From Moorella thermoacetica (lineage in GTDB: Bacteria > Bacillota > DSM-521 > Neomoorellales > Neomoorellaceae): a stretch of DNA of 64,000 nucleotides. Below are positions 52,487 to 63,850 of the stretch, piece by piece (the first letter of the stretch is position 1; every line of letters starts with the position of its first letter). Under the pieces are notes generated by a model. It saw only the letters and a list, made by a program, of their open reading frames with translations, ran no database searches and was not told where the DNA came from. A program made the translations under genes and the position numbers. Where the stretch lies: NCBI RefSeq assembly GCF_001267405.1, contig NZ_CP012369.1, positions 1,514,001-1,578,000 on the forward strand. Direction: 5' to 3'.

Positions 52487-53086
52487 TTACTCTCCCCCCA
52501 GACTATGTTTTTGACCAGCCATTCATTTCGAAAGCTTTTTCCCTGCCTCTTCGCCGGACATTACCTCCTTTCCCTGGGTTTAAAATTCTTTCCTCACCAC
52601 CTCCTCTGATGGGGTTTTATGGCAAGCAGACACTTTCACAAACAAGGCTACGCTATTTATAATTTGCTATTAGATATTATAAATCTTTGTATCTTTCTAT
52701 TTCGCTACTAAGGGGAAAATTCCTGCTTCAGCAAAATATTTTTTTCCTATAATTAAAGACAGAAATCCTGGCAAGCCGGTTTGACAGGCCTGTAGTTTTT
52801 CGGCCATACGGTTGCTCCGCTAATTTTTTAAAAGAATAGCAAACGCATATTTCACTTTTTTTGAAGCCATTGATCATTCCCAGCCTCAGGCATTTTAGCT
52901 ACTCGCCTTTTTAGGACAAAGGGGTCTCCGGATAGCTCATCTTTTCGTAAAGGATAAGCCTTTGAGTTTTTTCAGCTTGCAATAACTTATCATTTCTTCT
53001 CCATTATTAACTATTAGTAAGCTCTTATTACTTTTATAACAAACTCCCGGCTCATGATAAAAAATTTTTTTACCATAAAAGGAAAA
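52487..53086. other. 600-bp gap between rex and the YeiH-like gene
   Basis: AT-rich, no long gene. On the minus strand two short frames have ribosome sites: an 18-codon frame starting MISYCKLKKLKG after GGAGAAG (near 52980), and the 36-codon frame listed separately. No known riboswitch class was recognised. Confidence 0.4.
52697..52807 (-). CDS. Possible 36-aa small protein
   Basis: ATG 52807 lies seven bases after GCGGAG. The frame encodes MAEKLQACQTGLPGFLSLII and a further 16 residues ending FPLVAK. One Cys and one short hydrophobic stretch are present. It is upstream of the YeiH-like gene on the same strand. No family is recognised; it may be real because the ribosome site is well placed. 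Confidence 0.3.
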   Translation of the reverse strand: MAEKLQACQTGLPGFLSLIIGKKYFAEAGIFPLVAK

Positions 53087-53108
53087 GCAGCCTTTCCTGC
53101 AAGGCTGC
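53087..53108 (-). terminator. rex terminator
   Basis: GCAGCCTT-GCAGGA-AAGGCTGC followed by TTTTCCTTTT on the minus strand, 27 bases after the rex stop. Confidence 0.8.
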
Positions 53109-53134
53109 CAGTAAATAACGAAAAACGCGGTTTT

Positions 53135-53803
53135 CTAACCTTTATCCCCGATTAACTTGTCATCATTACTTATATAATAAGCTAGGCGCTGAAGATCGAG
53201 GTTGTAATCGGCATTATAAACCATTACCCCTTCAGGTACACTTAGGGTTATGGGGGCATAGCTGAGAATGCCTCTGATGCCGCACTTCACCATCTCCAGG
53301 GCCACCCGCTGGGCCTCTTCTGCCGGTACGGCCAGAATGGCCAGTTTGACATCATGTTCTTTAATAACCCCTGGCATAGCTTGCATGGGGCTGACCTGTT
53401 GCCCCCCAACCAGGCGACTGACCTTTTCCGGATCCCGGTCGAATACGCCGACGATGTGAAAGTGCTGGCCGTACTTGCGGTTGTGTTCAGCCAGGGCCGA
53501 TCCCAGCTTACCGGCCCCCACCAGGATCATGGGCCATTCTTTATCCAGGCCCAGGATGCGGCCAATAGCTTCCTTCAGGTAGGTTACATTATAGCCAACC
53601 CCACGTTTACCCAGTTCACCAAACCAGGCCAGGTCTTTACGAATAACCGAAGGGTCTACTCCCACCCTGACCCCGAGGACCTGGGAATTGATCTCTTCGA
53701 CGCCGTGGTCTTCAATTAAATTAAGGCAGCGGTAGTAAAGGGGCAGGCGTTCAATGGTAGAACGGGGTATCTTAATGCGAAAAGGTATTGTGGCCCACCT
53801 CAC
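53135..53803 (-). CDS. rex: Redox-sensing transcriptional repressor Rex
   Basis: The 222-residue protein has the Rex winged helix (IPRSTIERLPLYYRCL, then RVGVDPSVIRKDLAWFGELG) and a C-terminal Rossmann NAD(H) domain (LVGAGKLGSALAEH). Rex senses the NADH/NAD+ ratio and represses fermentative and redox genes. The only in-frame start is GTG 53803 with a weak ribosome site. No full Rex palindrome was seen before the dsr operons, only TTGTGAAA half-sites. Confidence 0.9.
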   Translation of the reverse strand: MRWATIPFRIKIPRSTIERLPLYYRCLNLIEDHGVEEINSQVLGVRVGVDPSVIRKDLAWFGELGKRGVGYNVTYLKEAIGRILGLDKEWPMILVGAGKLGSALAEHNRKYGQHFHIVGVFDRDPEKVSRLVGGQQVSPMQAMPGVIKEHDVKLAILAVPAEEAQRVALEMVKCGIRGILSYAPITLSVPEGVMVYNADYNLDLQRLAYYISNDDKLIGDKG

Positions 53804-53842
53804 TCTTACCAGTGTTAGTTTACTCTACGCTAAAGTTAATTT

Positions 53843-54901
53843 CTAATTTCCGTTACCTGACTCGTATCGGGCTGTAGCCTGGTTATGCTCGGCCAGGGTG
53901 CTGCTGAAGTAGTGGGAGCCGTCCGGTTTGGCAACAAAATAGAGATAATCCGTTTGATTCGGCTTTAGGACTGCCAGGAGTGAGGCCCGCCCCGGATTGG
54001 CAATGGGGCCTGGAGGCAGGCCCTTTACCCGGTAGGTGTTGTAAGGAGAATCAATTTGCAGGTCCTGGTAGGAAAGGACCGGTTTGGGCGCCGGCAGGAG
54101 ATATTCCACCGTGGCACAGGATTCCAGCCTCATACCCCGCCGGAGGCGGTTGATAAATACCCCGGCGATAAGGGGGCGTTCATTGTCGAGTTTGGCTTCC
54201 CTTTCGACTATGGAAGCCAGGGTTACAATCTGACGGATATTGAATTCCACGTCTTTATCCTTTTGCGGGGCAATCTCCTGGTAGACCTGGTTAAAGCGGT
54301 TCAGCATCATCATGATAATTTCCCGGGCTGGCGTACCCGGCGCTACCTGGTAGGTATCGGGGAAGAGAAAACCCTGCACATGTTCCGGCCCCGAAGGCAG
54401 GCCCTGGAGAAAAGAAAAAGGATAATCCCCGGCGGCGGCTTTTAAGAAATCCTCTTCCTTAACCAGTCCCTTTTGTTGCAACAGGGACGCAATCTGGCGG
54501 ACGGTATACCCTTCCGGAACGGTAAACTCGATCTCCAGGGTGTTGCCGCTGGCCAGCAGGCGGGTTATAGCCGGCAGGGGCAGGCCGGGAGAAATTAAAT
54601 AACTGCCCGACTTTAACTGCCTGTCCACTCCCTGGGCCATGGCCACCAGCCGGAAGGCCAGGGGGCTGCGGATAAGGCCCTTCTCCGCCAGGGTGGCGGC
54701 AATGGTGGCCGAACTCGCTCCGGGCGGAATAGACACCTCGATTGCCGCTCCCCCGGGGTGCCTGGGAGCCAGAAGGGTCGTAAAGTACCAGCCCAGGCCC
54801 ACCAGCAGGGCTGTTAAAGCAAGTAATAGTGTGACCCGGTGCCGCCAGGGCCGGTCAAAGGCTATGATGTAATTATGACTTGTTTCGAGTTCTTCCCCCA
54901 T
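53843..54901 (-). CDS. mltG: Endolytic murein transglycosylase MltG
   Basis: The 352-residue protein has one N-terminal membrane helix (residues about 22-42), a LysM-like region and a YceG catalytic domain with the active Glu in LASIVEREAKL (near residue 218) and the C-terminal LPPGPIANPG motif. MltG cuts nascent glycan strands to set their length. In Firmicutes it is the last gene of the alaS-ireB-ruvX-DUF1292-mltG cluster, here with extra genes between. Confidence 0.92.
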   Translation of the reverse strand: MGEELETSHNYIIAFDRPWRHRVTLLLALTALLVGLGWYFTTLLAPRHPGGAAIEVSIPPGASSATIAATLAEKGLIRSPLAFRLVAMAQGVDRQLKSGSYLISPGLPLPAITRLLASGNTLEIEFTVPEGYTVRQIASLLQQKGLVKEEDFLKAAAGDYPFSFLQGLPSGPEHVQGFLFPDTYQVAPGTPAREIIMMMLNRFNQVYQEIAPQKDKDVEFNIRQIVTLASIVEREAKLDNERPLIAGVFINRLRRGMRLESCATVEYLLPAPKPVLSYQDLQIDSPYNTYRVKGLPPGPIANPGRASLLAVLKPNQTDYLYFVAKPDGSHYFSSTLAEHNQATARYESGNGN

Positions 54902-55053
54902 AAGCTATCCCCTGCATCATTTGTTTAATTATATCAAGATGTAGGGGACTACGGCAACACCCTCTTTTTCTCCCCTTTACTACCGCCTCTGTAAGTTTAC
55001 ATAAACAAATGCCGGGTCGTTATTTTAAGTCCCTCCAGGCGGGTGGCTACTAT

Positions 55054-56364
55054 CTACCCCCCCTGGCCTCCCTTGCGGATGATTCGGGGTTGGGGTGGAT
55101 AGAGATCCCTCGAAACTACTTCGGGTTGCCCTTTCTTGTCGTCCTGGTAAATGATCCGGATTACTTGCGTGCGGAAACCGGGTTTTCCTTCCCTTTTTAA
55201 CTCCACCCGCCCCGGGGGCCAATCCGGTTCCCATTCGATTTCTTCCAGGGGCGGGATGGTTTCTAGTACCTGGCTGGTGACCTCTGCCCGGGGCGCCTCA
55301 TCAGCGGCATAAAAGGCCATGGTCAACTTCCCGGCTTCAACGCCAGTCTTTAATAAATACCAGTAAGGGGTATCATTACGAAACTTCAGGTCTATCAGGC
55401 CATAGGCTACGGTGGCATCCCGGCCCGGGGGAACATAGGTGATGGGCAGGCCGTGGGGCTGGCGTTCCGTAATGGTCAGTCCCGCCAGCAGGGCCACATT
55501 GTAGAGGGTCGAAGATACCTGGCAGACGCCGCCACCGGTGCCAGGGACAAAGTTGCCCTCTTCGACGACCAGGGCATCCCGGTAACCCCGGTCGGGCATC
55601 CGTGGCCCGACAGTCCGGTTAAAGGAAAACTCCCCTCCTGGTGGTAGCCACAGCCCGTCCAGGGTGCCGGCCGCCAGGCGGATATTATGGGTACGGTCGG
55701 CCTCGGCTGGATCAAAAAGGGTGGTAAAGGAGGCCACCTGCCGGGTAATCCTGCGGGCCGCCAGTTCCGCCGTTGTGAGCCGGGGTTCGAGGCGGTTCAG
55801 GGGAATGTCGATTGTTTGCCCTGTGGTGGCCTCCTCCAGGCGTGACTTTAAAATAGCGGCGTCCACCTGCCAGCCGGTCACGGCCGGTACCAGGCGTGGC
55901 TGGCCGCCGGCAACGATCTCTATCCGGGCATCCGCCGGTTCCCTGCGCCAGGCTCCGCCCAGGCGTTCGAGCCCTGCCTGGAGGCGTTGCTGGTCCAGGT
56001 GGGTAACCGGCTCGACCCGGCGCTTCCGGGCAGACAGCAGGACCAAACGTTTAACCAGGGGTCCCTGGCGGCCCAGGGCATAAGCCCGGGCCAGGGTAGC
56101 TTCTACGTCCACCTCCAATCCCAGGGCGCCGGGAGTGGAAGCCAGCACCTGTTCCCCCAGGCGCAGGCTTACCTGGCGGTTCTCAACCTCTGCCGCCAGT
56201 TCTGTTATCACTTTTCTGGCCCTTTCCAGGTCCATACCGCCCACCGGGCGGCCGGCGACGGCCACCCCCGGTAAAATCCGGCCGGAAAAATAAAATCTTG
56301 CCAGGGCCAGGAGGGCCAACCCCAACAAGAAGAATAACAGAACCCCCAGCTTCCACCTGGCCAT
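55054..56364 (-). CDS. VanW-family protein with PG-binding_4 domains
   Basis: The 436-residue protein has an N-terminal membrane anchor (residues 5-28), two putative peptidoglycan-binding_4 domains (residues about 35-210) and a VanW domain (FNRTVGPRMPDRGYRDALVV, then GGGVCQVSSTLYNVAL). VanW-like proteins are common in Gram-positive cell envelopes; their exact activity is not settled. Located among cell-wall genes between mltG and DUF1292. Confidence 0.85.
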   Translation of the reverse strand: MARWKLGVLLFFLLGLALLALARFYFSGRILPGVAVAGRPVGGMDLERARKVITELAAEVENRQVSLRLGEQVLASTPGALGLEVDVEATLARAYALGRQGPLVKRLVLLSARKRRVEPVTHLDQQRLQAGLERLGGAWRREPADARIEIVAGGQPRLVPAVTGWQVDAAILKSRLEEATTGQTIDIPLNRLEPRLTTAELAARRITRQVASFTTLFDPAEADRTHNIRLAAGTLDGLWLPPGGEFSFNRTVGPRMPDRGYRDALVVEEGNFVPGTGGGVCQVSSTLYNVALLAGLTITERQPHGLPITYVPPGRDATVAYGLIDLKFRNDTPYWYLLKTGVEAGKLTMAFYAADEAPRAEVTSQVLETIPPLEEIEWEPDWPPGRVELKREGKPGFRTQVIRIIYQDDKKGQPEVVSRDLYPPQPRIIRKGGQGG

Positions 56365-56470
56365 GGGCTCACTTCCCGCTAAAATTCTTTAAAGTATAAT
56401 ATGCCCCCGGGAAGCCGGAGATACAAAACAAATAAAGGTAAAGCCCGCCAGTTTTCCGGCGGGCCTCTGT

Positions 56471-56743
56471 TTACTCTTCCCCATCCTCCTCGGCAACGGC
56501 GTCTTCCCAGGCCCGGGCTACCCGCTGCCATTCCTCTTCATCGTCGATTTCATAGAGGATTTCGTTGCCGTCTTCATCCAGGCCAATCTTTAAAACAACG
56601 GCCTCGTCATTGCCGTCGGCGTTCTCCGCCGGCAGCAGGATGGCATACTCGTCATCCTCAAGGTTCAGGACATCGACGACGATAAACTCGTGCTCATGGC
56701 CTTCATCATCCGTCAGGATAATGGTATTTTCCTGATCGGCCAT
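56471..56743 (-). CDS. DUF1292 family protein (YrzB-like)
   Basis: The very acidic 90-residue protein has the DUF1292 pattern (IILTDDEGHEHEFIVVDVL, then YAILLPAENADG). ATG 56743 follows AAAAAAGGGGTGAGG; a longer frame upstream lacks one. Function unknown; its place next to ruvX and ireB is conserved in Firmicutes. Confidence 0.87.
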   Translation of the reverse strand: MADQENTIILTDDEGHEHEFIVVDVLNLEDDEYAILLPAENADGNDEAVVLKIGLDEDGNEILYEIDDEEEWQRVARAWEDAVAEEDGEE

Positions 56744-56774
56744 GACCTCACCCCTTTTTTCCAGGATGGGGTTA

Positions 56775-57197
56775 TCATACCCCATTTTGCCCCAGACGGT
56801 CAAGGTATCCCTGCAAAATATAAGTGGCCGCCACCTGGTCGATGACCTGCCGCCGGCGCCGACGGGAGAGGTCGGCCTCCAGGAGCACCCTGCCAGCGGC
56901 TACCGTCGTTAGTCGTTCGTCAAAAAAATGTACCGGCAGCCCTACCTCGGCCTGTAAATGCCGGGCGAAGGCGCGTACTGCTTCTGCCTGGGGACCCAGG
57001 CTGCCGTTCATATTGCGGGGCAGGCCTACTACCAGCTCCTCCACACCGTAGCGCCGTACCAGTTCTTTCAGGGCCGCCAGGTCGGCGGCCAGGTTGCGCC
57101 GGCGGATGGTGGTCAGGCCCTGGGCCGTCCAGCCCAAGGGGTCGCTCAGGGCCACCCCGATGGTTTTTGTGCCCACGTCCAGGCCCATAATCCGCAT
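56775..57197 (-). CDS. ruvX: RuvX/YqgF putative Holliday junction resolvase
   Basis: The 140-residue RNase H-fold protein has MRIMGLDVGTKTIGVALSD (first catalytic Asp), VVGLPRNMNGS and FFDERLTTVAA (second acidic motif). The family acts in 16S rRNA 5' processing or junction resolution. It overlaps the end of the aldo-keto reductase gene by one base. Confidence 0.9.
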   Translation of the reverse strand: MRIMGLDVGTKTIGVALSDPLGWTAQGLTTIRRRNLAADLAALKELVRRYGVEELVVGLPRNMNGSLGPQAEAVRAFARHLQAEVGLPVHFFDERLTTVAAGRVLLEADLSRRRRRQVIDQVAATYILQGYLDRLGQNGV

Positions 57198-58144
57198 TAG
57201 ATCACCTTAATACAGAAATCACGGCAGGCCCCGGCGCAGTAGCCGCAGAGGATGCAGCGCTCCGGGTCGACGACAGCGCGGCCCTCGATAACCTCCAGGG
57301 CCCCCTGGGGGCAACGCCGCACGCAGTTGCCGCACCCCTGGCACCATTCTTCTATTAGCAGGCATCGTTTCCGGGCCTGGAGCCGGCTGAGAACGTCCTC
57401 TCCGGGTTCCCGCCCGCTGCACCAGGCTACATTGGCCTCCACCTCGGCTGGAGACTGCATGCCTACGGCCACGGCGTCAATCCCGGGCGTCTTAAGGACG
57501 AACTCCAGGGCCGCCCGGGCCTCTCCGGCCAGGTGGCCGCCCCCCAGGGCCTTCATGGCATAGATTCCCTTACCCCTGGTGTGGGCCAGGGTAATGGCGG
57601 CCAGCATCTCTTCCCTGGTCCCGTCGAGGATCCCTAACCCGGCACGGTTGTAGAGGGGATGAATGACATCAATTTCCGGCATAGTCGCGGCTACCCGCAC
57701 AGCTTCTACGGCGTGGGAGGAAATCCCCACCGCCCGGACCAGCCCCCGCTCCCTGGCCTCCAGAAGATAATCCAGGGCCGGCCGGTGCCCGGCCAGGGTA
57801 AGGGCCGTTTCCTGCTCGTGGAGGAGAAAGATGTCGATAACCTCCCGGTCCATTTCCCGCCGGGCCTCTTCCAGGCTTAAGGCCATGCCTTCCGCCGTGT
57901 AGTCGTAGGATTTGGTCGCTACTACCACCTCCCCGGACCAACCTTTTAGGGCGGCCCGGATGTAGGGGTAGTTGTTATAACACTGGGCCGTGTCGATAAA
58001 GTTTACTCCCAGTTCCAGGGCACGACGAATAAGCCCGGCTCCTTCCTTGATAGTAAGGCCCGCCTGGAGCGGGCCCATGGTTAGGGAACCGAAACACAGG
58101 CGGGACACCCGAATCCCGCTGGTTCCCAGGGTAGTATACTGCAC
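57197..58144 (-). CDS. Aldo/keto reductase with C-terminal 4Fe-4S domain
   Basis: The 315-residue protein has the AKR barrel with catalytic Asp and Tyr in the FIDTAQCYNNYP segment (residues about 50-62) and Lys in ATKSYDY. It ends in two four-Cys ferredoxin motifs (CQGCGNCVRRCP, CILCGYCAGAC). Such ferredoxin-fused AKRs are common in anaerobes; their substrate is generally unknown. It is inserted between ireB and ruvX, with a small gene before it. Confidence 0.88.
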   Translation of the reverse strand: MQYTTLGTSGIRVSRLCFGSLTMGPLQAGLTIKEGAGLIRRALELGVNFIDTAQCYNNYPYIRAALKGWSGEVVVATKSYDYTAEGMALSLEEARREMDREVIDIFLLHEQETALTLAGHRPALDYLLEARERGLVRAVGISSHAVEAVRVAATMPEIDVIHPLYNRAGLGILDGTREEMLAAITLAHTRGKGIYAMKALGGGHLAGEARAALEFVLKTPGIDAVAVGMQSPAEVEANVAWCSGREPGEDVLSRLQARKRCLLIEEWCQGCGNCVRRCPQGALEVIEGRAVVDPERCILCGYCAGACRDFCIKVI

Positions 58145-58450
58145 TCAACCTTCCTGCTTTCTGATCTCGGCCAGTTTTTTCTCCCAGTAAGCCAGTTTTT
58201 CCTCGGTTTGGTTCAGGATGCGCTGGTCCTGTTCGGTGAAGAATCCCCCTTCGGCCCTGGCCCGGGCTTCTTCCAGGTGGGAGCGCAGGGTCTCCAGGCT
58301 GCGACGGTAGAGTTCCAGGGCATAACCGGCTCGTTCCCGTTCATGCCCCCATCCCCCCTGCCAGTCCCTGATGGCAGCTTTCAGAAGGTCAAAGAATTTA
58401 TCCCCTTCTGTGTAGAGGTTGACCGTCAGGTCGACATCCGATAGGGCCAT
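58145..58450 (-). CDS. Hypothetical helical protein, 101 aa
   Basis: The product is charged and helical, with a likely coiled coil in the C-terminal half (TLRSHLEEARARAEGG, EKLAYWEKKLAEIRK). It starts 16 bases after ireB and ends at the start of the aldo-keto reductase gene, so it is in the operon. Not recognised. Confidence 0.6.
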   Translation of the reverse strand: MALSDVDLTVNLYTEGDKFFDLLKAAIRDWQGGWGHERERAGYALELYRRSLETLRSHLEEARARAEGGFFTEQDQRILNQTEEKLAYWEKKLAEIRKQEG

Positions 58451-58466
58451 AGGTACCGGCCTCCTT

Positions 58467-58718
58467 TTAGGCTAAGTAGCTTTTGAGTAGCTCCGCCAGA
58501 ATCTCATCTCGTTCCACCCGGCGGATTAAATTGCGGGCCCCCTTGTGGCTGGTGATATACGCCGGGTCCCCGGACAGGAGGTAGCCTATTAACTGGTTGA
58601 TGGGATCATATCCTTTTTCTGTAAGGGCTGCCTGGACCTCGGTTAAAACGTCCCTGACCCTGACCTTTTCCTCCTTTTCCACCTTAAACATCATGGTTTC
58701 CTGCATGTCCCCTGGCAT
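58467..58718 (-). CDS. IreB-family regulatory phosphoprotein (UPF0297)
   Basis: The 83-residue protein has the [12 protein letters not shown] start and [25 protein letters not shown] core of IreB, a small phosphoprotein targeted by PASTA kinases in Firmicutes. ATG 58718 follows AAGGGGGGAAG; the open frame further upstream is alaS antiframe sequence. It lies 22 bases after the alaS stop. Confidence 0.88.
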   Translation of the reverse strand: MPGDMQETMMFKVEKEEKVRVRDVLTEVQAALTEKGYDPINQLIGYLLSGDPAYITSHKGARNLIRRVERDEILAELLKSYLA

Positions 58719-58740
58719 CTTCTTCCCCCCTTGCGGCTTT

Positions 58741-61392
<2,652 letters not shown>

Positions 61393-61412
61393 TCAACTCC
61401 TCGTCAAAACTA

Positions 61413-61447
61413 AACCTCGCCCCCGCCTCGGGGCGGTGAACGAGGTT
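61413..61447. terminator. Hairpin between methyltransferase gene and alaS
   Basis: AACCTCG...CGAGGTT arms enclose a GC-rich inner stem and are flanked by T or A runs. It lies after the methyltransferase stop on the minus strand. Confidence 0.55.
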
Positions 61448-61493
61448 TTTCCCGCTGAATTTTTCTACATTATACCTGAAGCGGTGAAGGTTG

Positions 61494-62372
61494 TCAATGA
61501 AGGTTCACGTTCCAGGAAAGGTAAGCTACCGTCATTTCCCGGCGGGAGGGGTAACGGCCGTTGACGGTATTGGCCTGTACATGATTGATGATGGCCCGGC
61601 GTACGGCCGGGGTCAATTCCAGGTGGGGATAAAAGAAGATCTCCATCTCTTCGATGGCCTGGTCCGGTTCCAATTCCCTGGTACTCACCTTATGCTCCAG
61701 TTCCAGGGAGGGGTTGTAGCCCCAGGCGTAAAGGAGATGGAAGATGTAAAGGACGTCGGCCGGTATGGGAGGCATTTCCCCGCCAATCAACTCCTGCCAG
61801 AGTTCCCGGCGGCCGCTAATCTCCTGGCGCACATGGCCGGCCAAAAAGCAGGCCCCTCGAGAAGCCGCCATCATCTTCTGCAGGGTAGCCGCATCCTTTA
61901 TCCCCGGGCTCATCAGGGCCAGGACCAGGTCAAAGGCTTCCCGCCAGCCCTGTTTCTCCAGGTCCACCTCCTCCCAGGCCATCTGGATTGGTTCCACATT
62001 ATTGATTCCTTCGGCGGCCGCTTTTTCCTTCAAGATGGCCAGCATCTCCGCCGCCGGGTCCAGGGCCACCACCCGCCGCGCCCGGCGGGCCAGGGGCAGG
62101 GCGTAATTGCCGGTACCGCAGCCGATATCCAGGACCTCCAAATCCTTTTCCAGGCCGCCATGGTGGCCCAGCCAGTGAAGGATCCCGGCCACCCGCTGTT
62201 TGCCCTCCTCGCTGCCGGTCTGGCGGGCAAAGTGCCCGGCACGCCGGTTCCAGTAGGCGCTGCCATCCCGCTCCGGCCGGCGCCTACCATAAAGGGAGTT
62301 ACGGTGCTCCTCCCGCCAGGCCTCCTCCCAAAAATCGGCCCGTTCAAGCAAGGGTAATTCCATGTTTTCCAT
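61494..62372 (-). CDS. Class I SAM-dependent methyltransferase
   Basis: The 292-residue protein has the SAM-binding motif I VLDIGCGTGNYALPLA (near residue 78) and the acidic motif II VVALDPAAEML. The N-terminal 70 residues and the C-terminal helical part are not specific. Substrate unknown. ATG 62372 follows GAGGTGATG. It stands between the YgeY-like hydrolase gene and alaS. Confidence 0.82.
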   Translation of the reverse strand: MENMELPLLERADFWEEAWREEHRNSLYGRRRPERDGSAYWNRRAGHFARQTGSEEGKQRVAGILHWLGHHGGLEKDLEVLDIGCGTGNYALPLARRARRVVALDPAAEMLAILKEKAAAEGINNVEPIQMAWEEVDLEKQGWREAFDLVLALMSPGIKDAATLQKMMAASRGACFLAGHVRQEISGRRELWQELIGGEMPPIPADVLYIFHLLYAWGYNPSLELEHKVSTRELEPDQAIEEMEIFFYPHLELTPAVRRAIINHVQANTVNGRYPSRREMTVAYLSWNVNLH

Positions 62373-62493
62373 AAAAACATCACCTCAGCCCCTATTTTAC
62401 CCTTTTAGCAGCATTTTGCTAGAGAGAAGTTGGTTAACCTGCCGGTTCCGTAGGGATCTGGCCTCACCCTTTTTTGCAGGGTTAAAAAACTCA

Positions 62494-62515
62494 GGCCCCT
62501 CGCAATTGAGGGGCC
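62494..62515 (-). terminator. Terminator after the YgeY-like gene
   Basis: GGCCCCTC-AATTGC-GAGGGGCC then TGAGTTTTTT on the minus strand. Confidence 0.82.
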
Positions 62516-62526
62516 ATGTTTTTGGT

Positions 62527-63732
62527 TTATCTGGCCAGCATTTCCCTTAAAACCGTGGGGAAGTAGGCGTAGAACTCGGTGGAACGGACGACGTCTTCGA
62601 TGGGCACCTGGTCGAGGACGCTGTGGGCGTAGACCTCGTCGCCGGGGCCAAAGCCGATGGCGGGAATGCCGGCTTTACCCATCCAGTAAATACCGTTGGT
62701 GCTGAAGACCCATTTCCCCACCCCGGTGGGCTGGCCGAAAACCCGTTGATAGGTTTCCAGGCCGGCCTTGACCAGGAGGTGATCCTCAGGCAGGACCCAG
62801 GCCGGGAAGTATTTGTCGACTTTGAAGACAAAGCCGGTATAGCTGGGCTCGTCAAACTCCAGCACCTCGACCTTGCCGCCGTGGGGCTCGGCTACTTTAC
62901 GCACCTGCTCGACGGCCATCTCCTGGGTCTCACCGAAGGTCAGGCGGCGGTCAATGTAAATCACGCACTCGTCGGGTAAGGCATTGATGGAGGGCGTTTT
63001 GCAGTGGATGTCGGTGACGGCTATAGACCCCTTTCCCAGGAAGGGGTCCTCAACGAAGTCGGCGCCCATCTGGCTAATGCCCTTGATAATTTCCGCCATT
63101 TTGTAAACGGCGTTGACCCCGCGCTCCGGGGCGCTGGCGTGGCAAGTCCGGCCTTTGGTGGTAACCTTCATCTCCACCCGGCCGCGGTGACCCCGGTAGA
63201 TGTTCATTTTGGTAGGCTCACCGATAACAACAAAGTCGGGTTTGATCTTATCGGTGACCACCAGGGAGTTGGGCGCCACTCCGTCGCAGATCTCCTCGAT
63301 ATTACCGAAATAGTAAAGGGTAAAGTCATCGGCCAGGCCCAGGTCCTTGATGATCTTCAGTCCGTAAACCATCCCCGGAGTGGAATTCTTCTCATCCCCG
63401 GCCCCCAGACCGTAGAAAATACCATTCTCTTCCTTGCCCTTGTAGGGGTCCCACTGCCACTGATCGGAATCGGCGATATCCACGGTGTCAATATGGCTGT
63501 CATACAGGAGTACCCTGGGGCCGCTGCCGATGCGGCCGACGATATTGCCCATGCTGTCCAGGAAGACGTCGTCGAAACCCAGTTTTCTCATCTCCTGGCC
63601 GATGCGCTCGGCTACGGCCTTGATATCCCCGTTGGGGCTGGGGATGGCGACTATGTCCTTCAGGAACCGGATTATGTCTCCCCGATATTTGGCCACCTCG
63701 GACTTAATCTGGGCAATGACAACATCACTCAT
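62527..63732 (-). CDS. YgeY-family selenium-metabolism-linked hydrolase (M20 peptidase)
   Basis: The 401-residue protein is an M20 metallohydrolase: YDSHIDTVD (first metal His and Asp near residues 79-81), GLGAGDEKNSTPGM, and GNIEEICDG with metal-binding acids. The C-terminal half has the dimerisation lid. The YgeY subgroup clusters with selenium-dependent molybdenum hydroxylase genes in other anaerobes; no such genes are seen here. It probably cleaves an N-acyl or carbamoyl amide. Monocistronic with its own terminator. Confidence 0.83.
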   Translation of the reverse strand: MSDVVIAQIKSEVAKYRGDIIRFLKDIVAIPSPNGDIKAVAERIGQEMRKLGFDDVFLDSMGNIVGRIGSGPRVLLYDSHIDTVDIADSDQWQWDPYKGKEENGIFYGLGAGDEKNSTPGMVYGLKIIKDLGLADDFTLYYFGNIEEICDGVAPNSLVVTDKIKPDFVVIGEPTKMNIYRGHRGRVEMKVTTKGRTCHASAPERGVNAVYKMAEIIKGISQMGADFVEDPFLGKGSIAVTDIHCKTPSINALPDECVIYIDRRLTFGETQEMAVEQVRKVAEPHGGKVEVLEFDEPSYTGFVFKVDKYFPAWVLPEDHLLVKAGLETYQRVFGQPTGVGKWVFSTNGIYWMGKAGIPAIGFGPGDEVYAHSVLDQVPIEDVVRSTEFYAYFPTVLREMLAR

Positions 63733-63850
63733 CCGTAGTTTTCCCCCTCACCTGGTTTGTTAAGTTAAATTTACTTTACTCAAAATCCCCTTTTTAACCT
63801 ATATTTAAATTCAACGTTGATGGTAAAATTCCTGCCACTTCCCCAAAAAT

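Noticed and set aside
52760-52960. Riboswitch before the YeiH-like gene
   Set aside because: Several GC-rich short stems were compared by eye with common classes (TPP, SAM, cobalamin, c-di-GMP, glycine, fluoride); none of the conserved cores was found.
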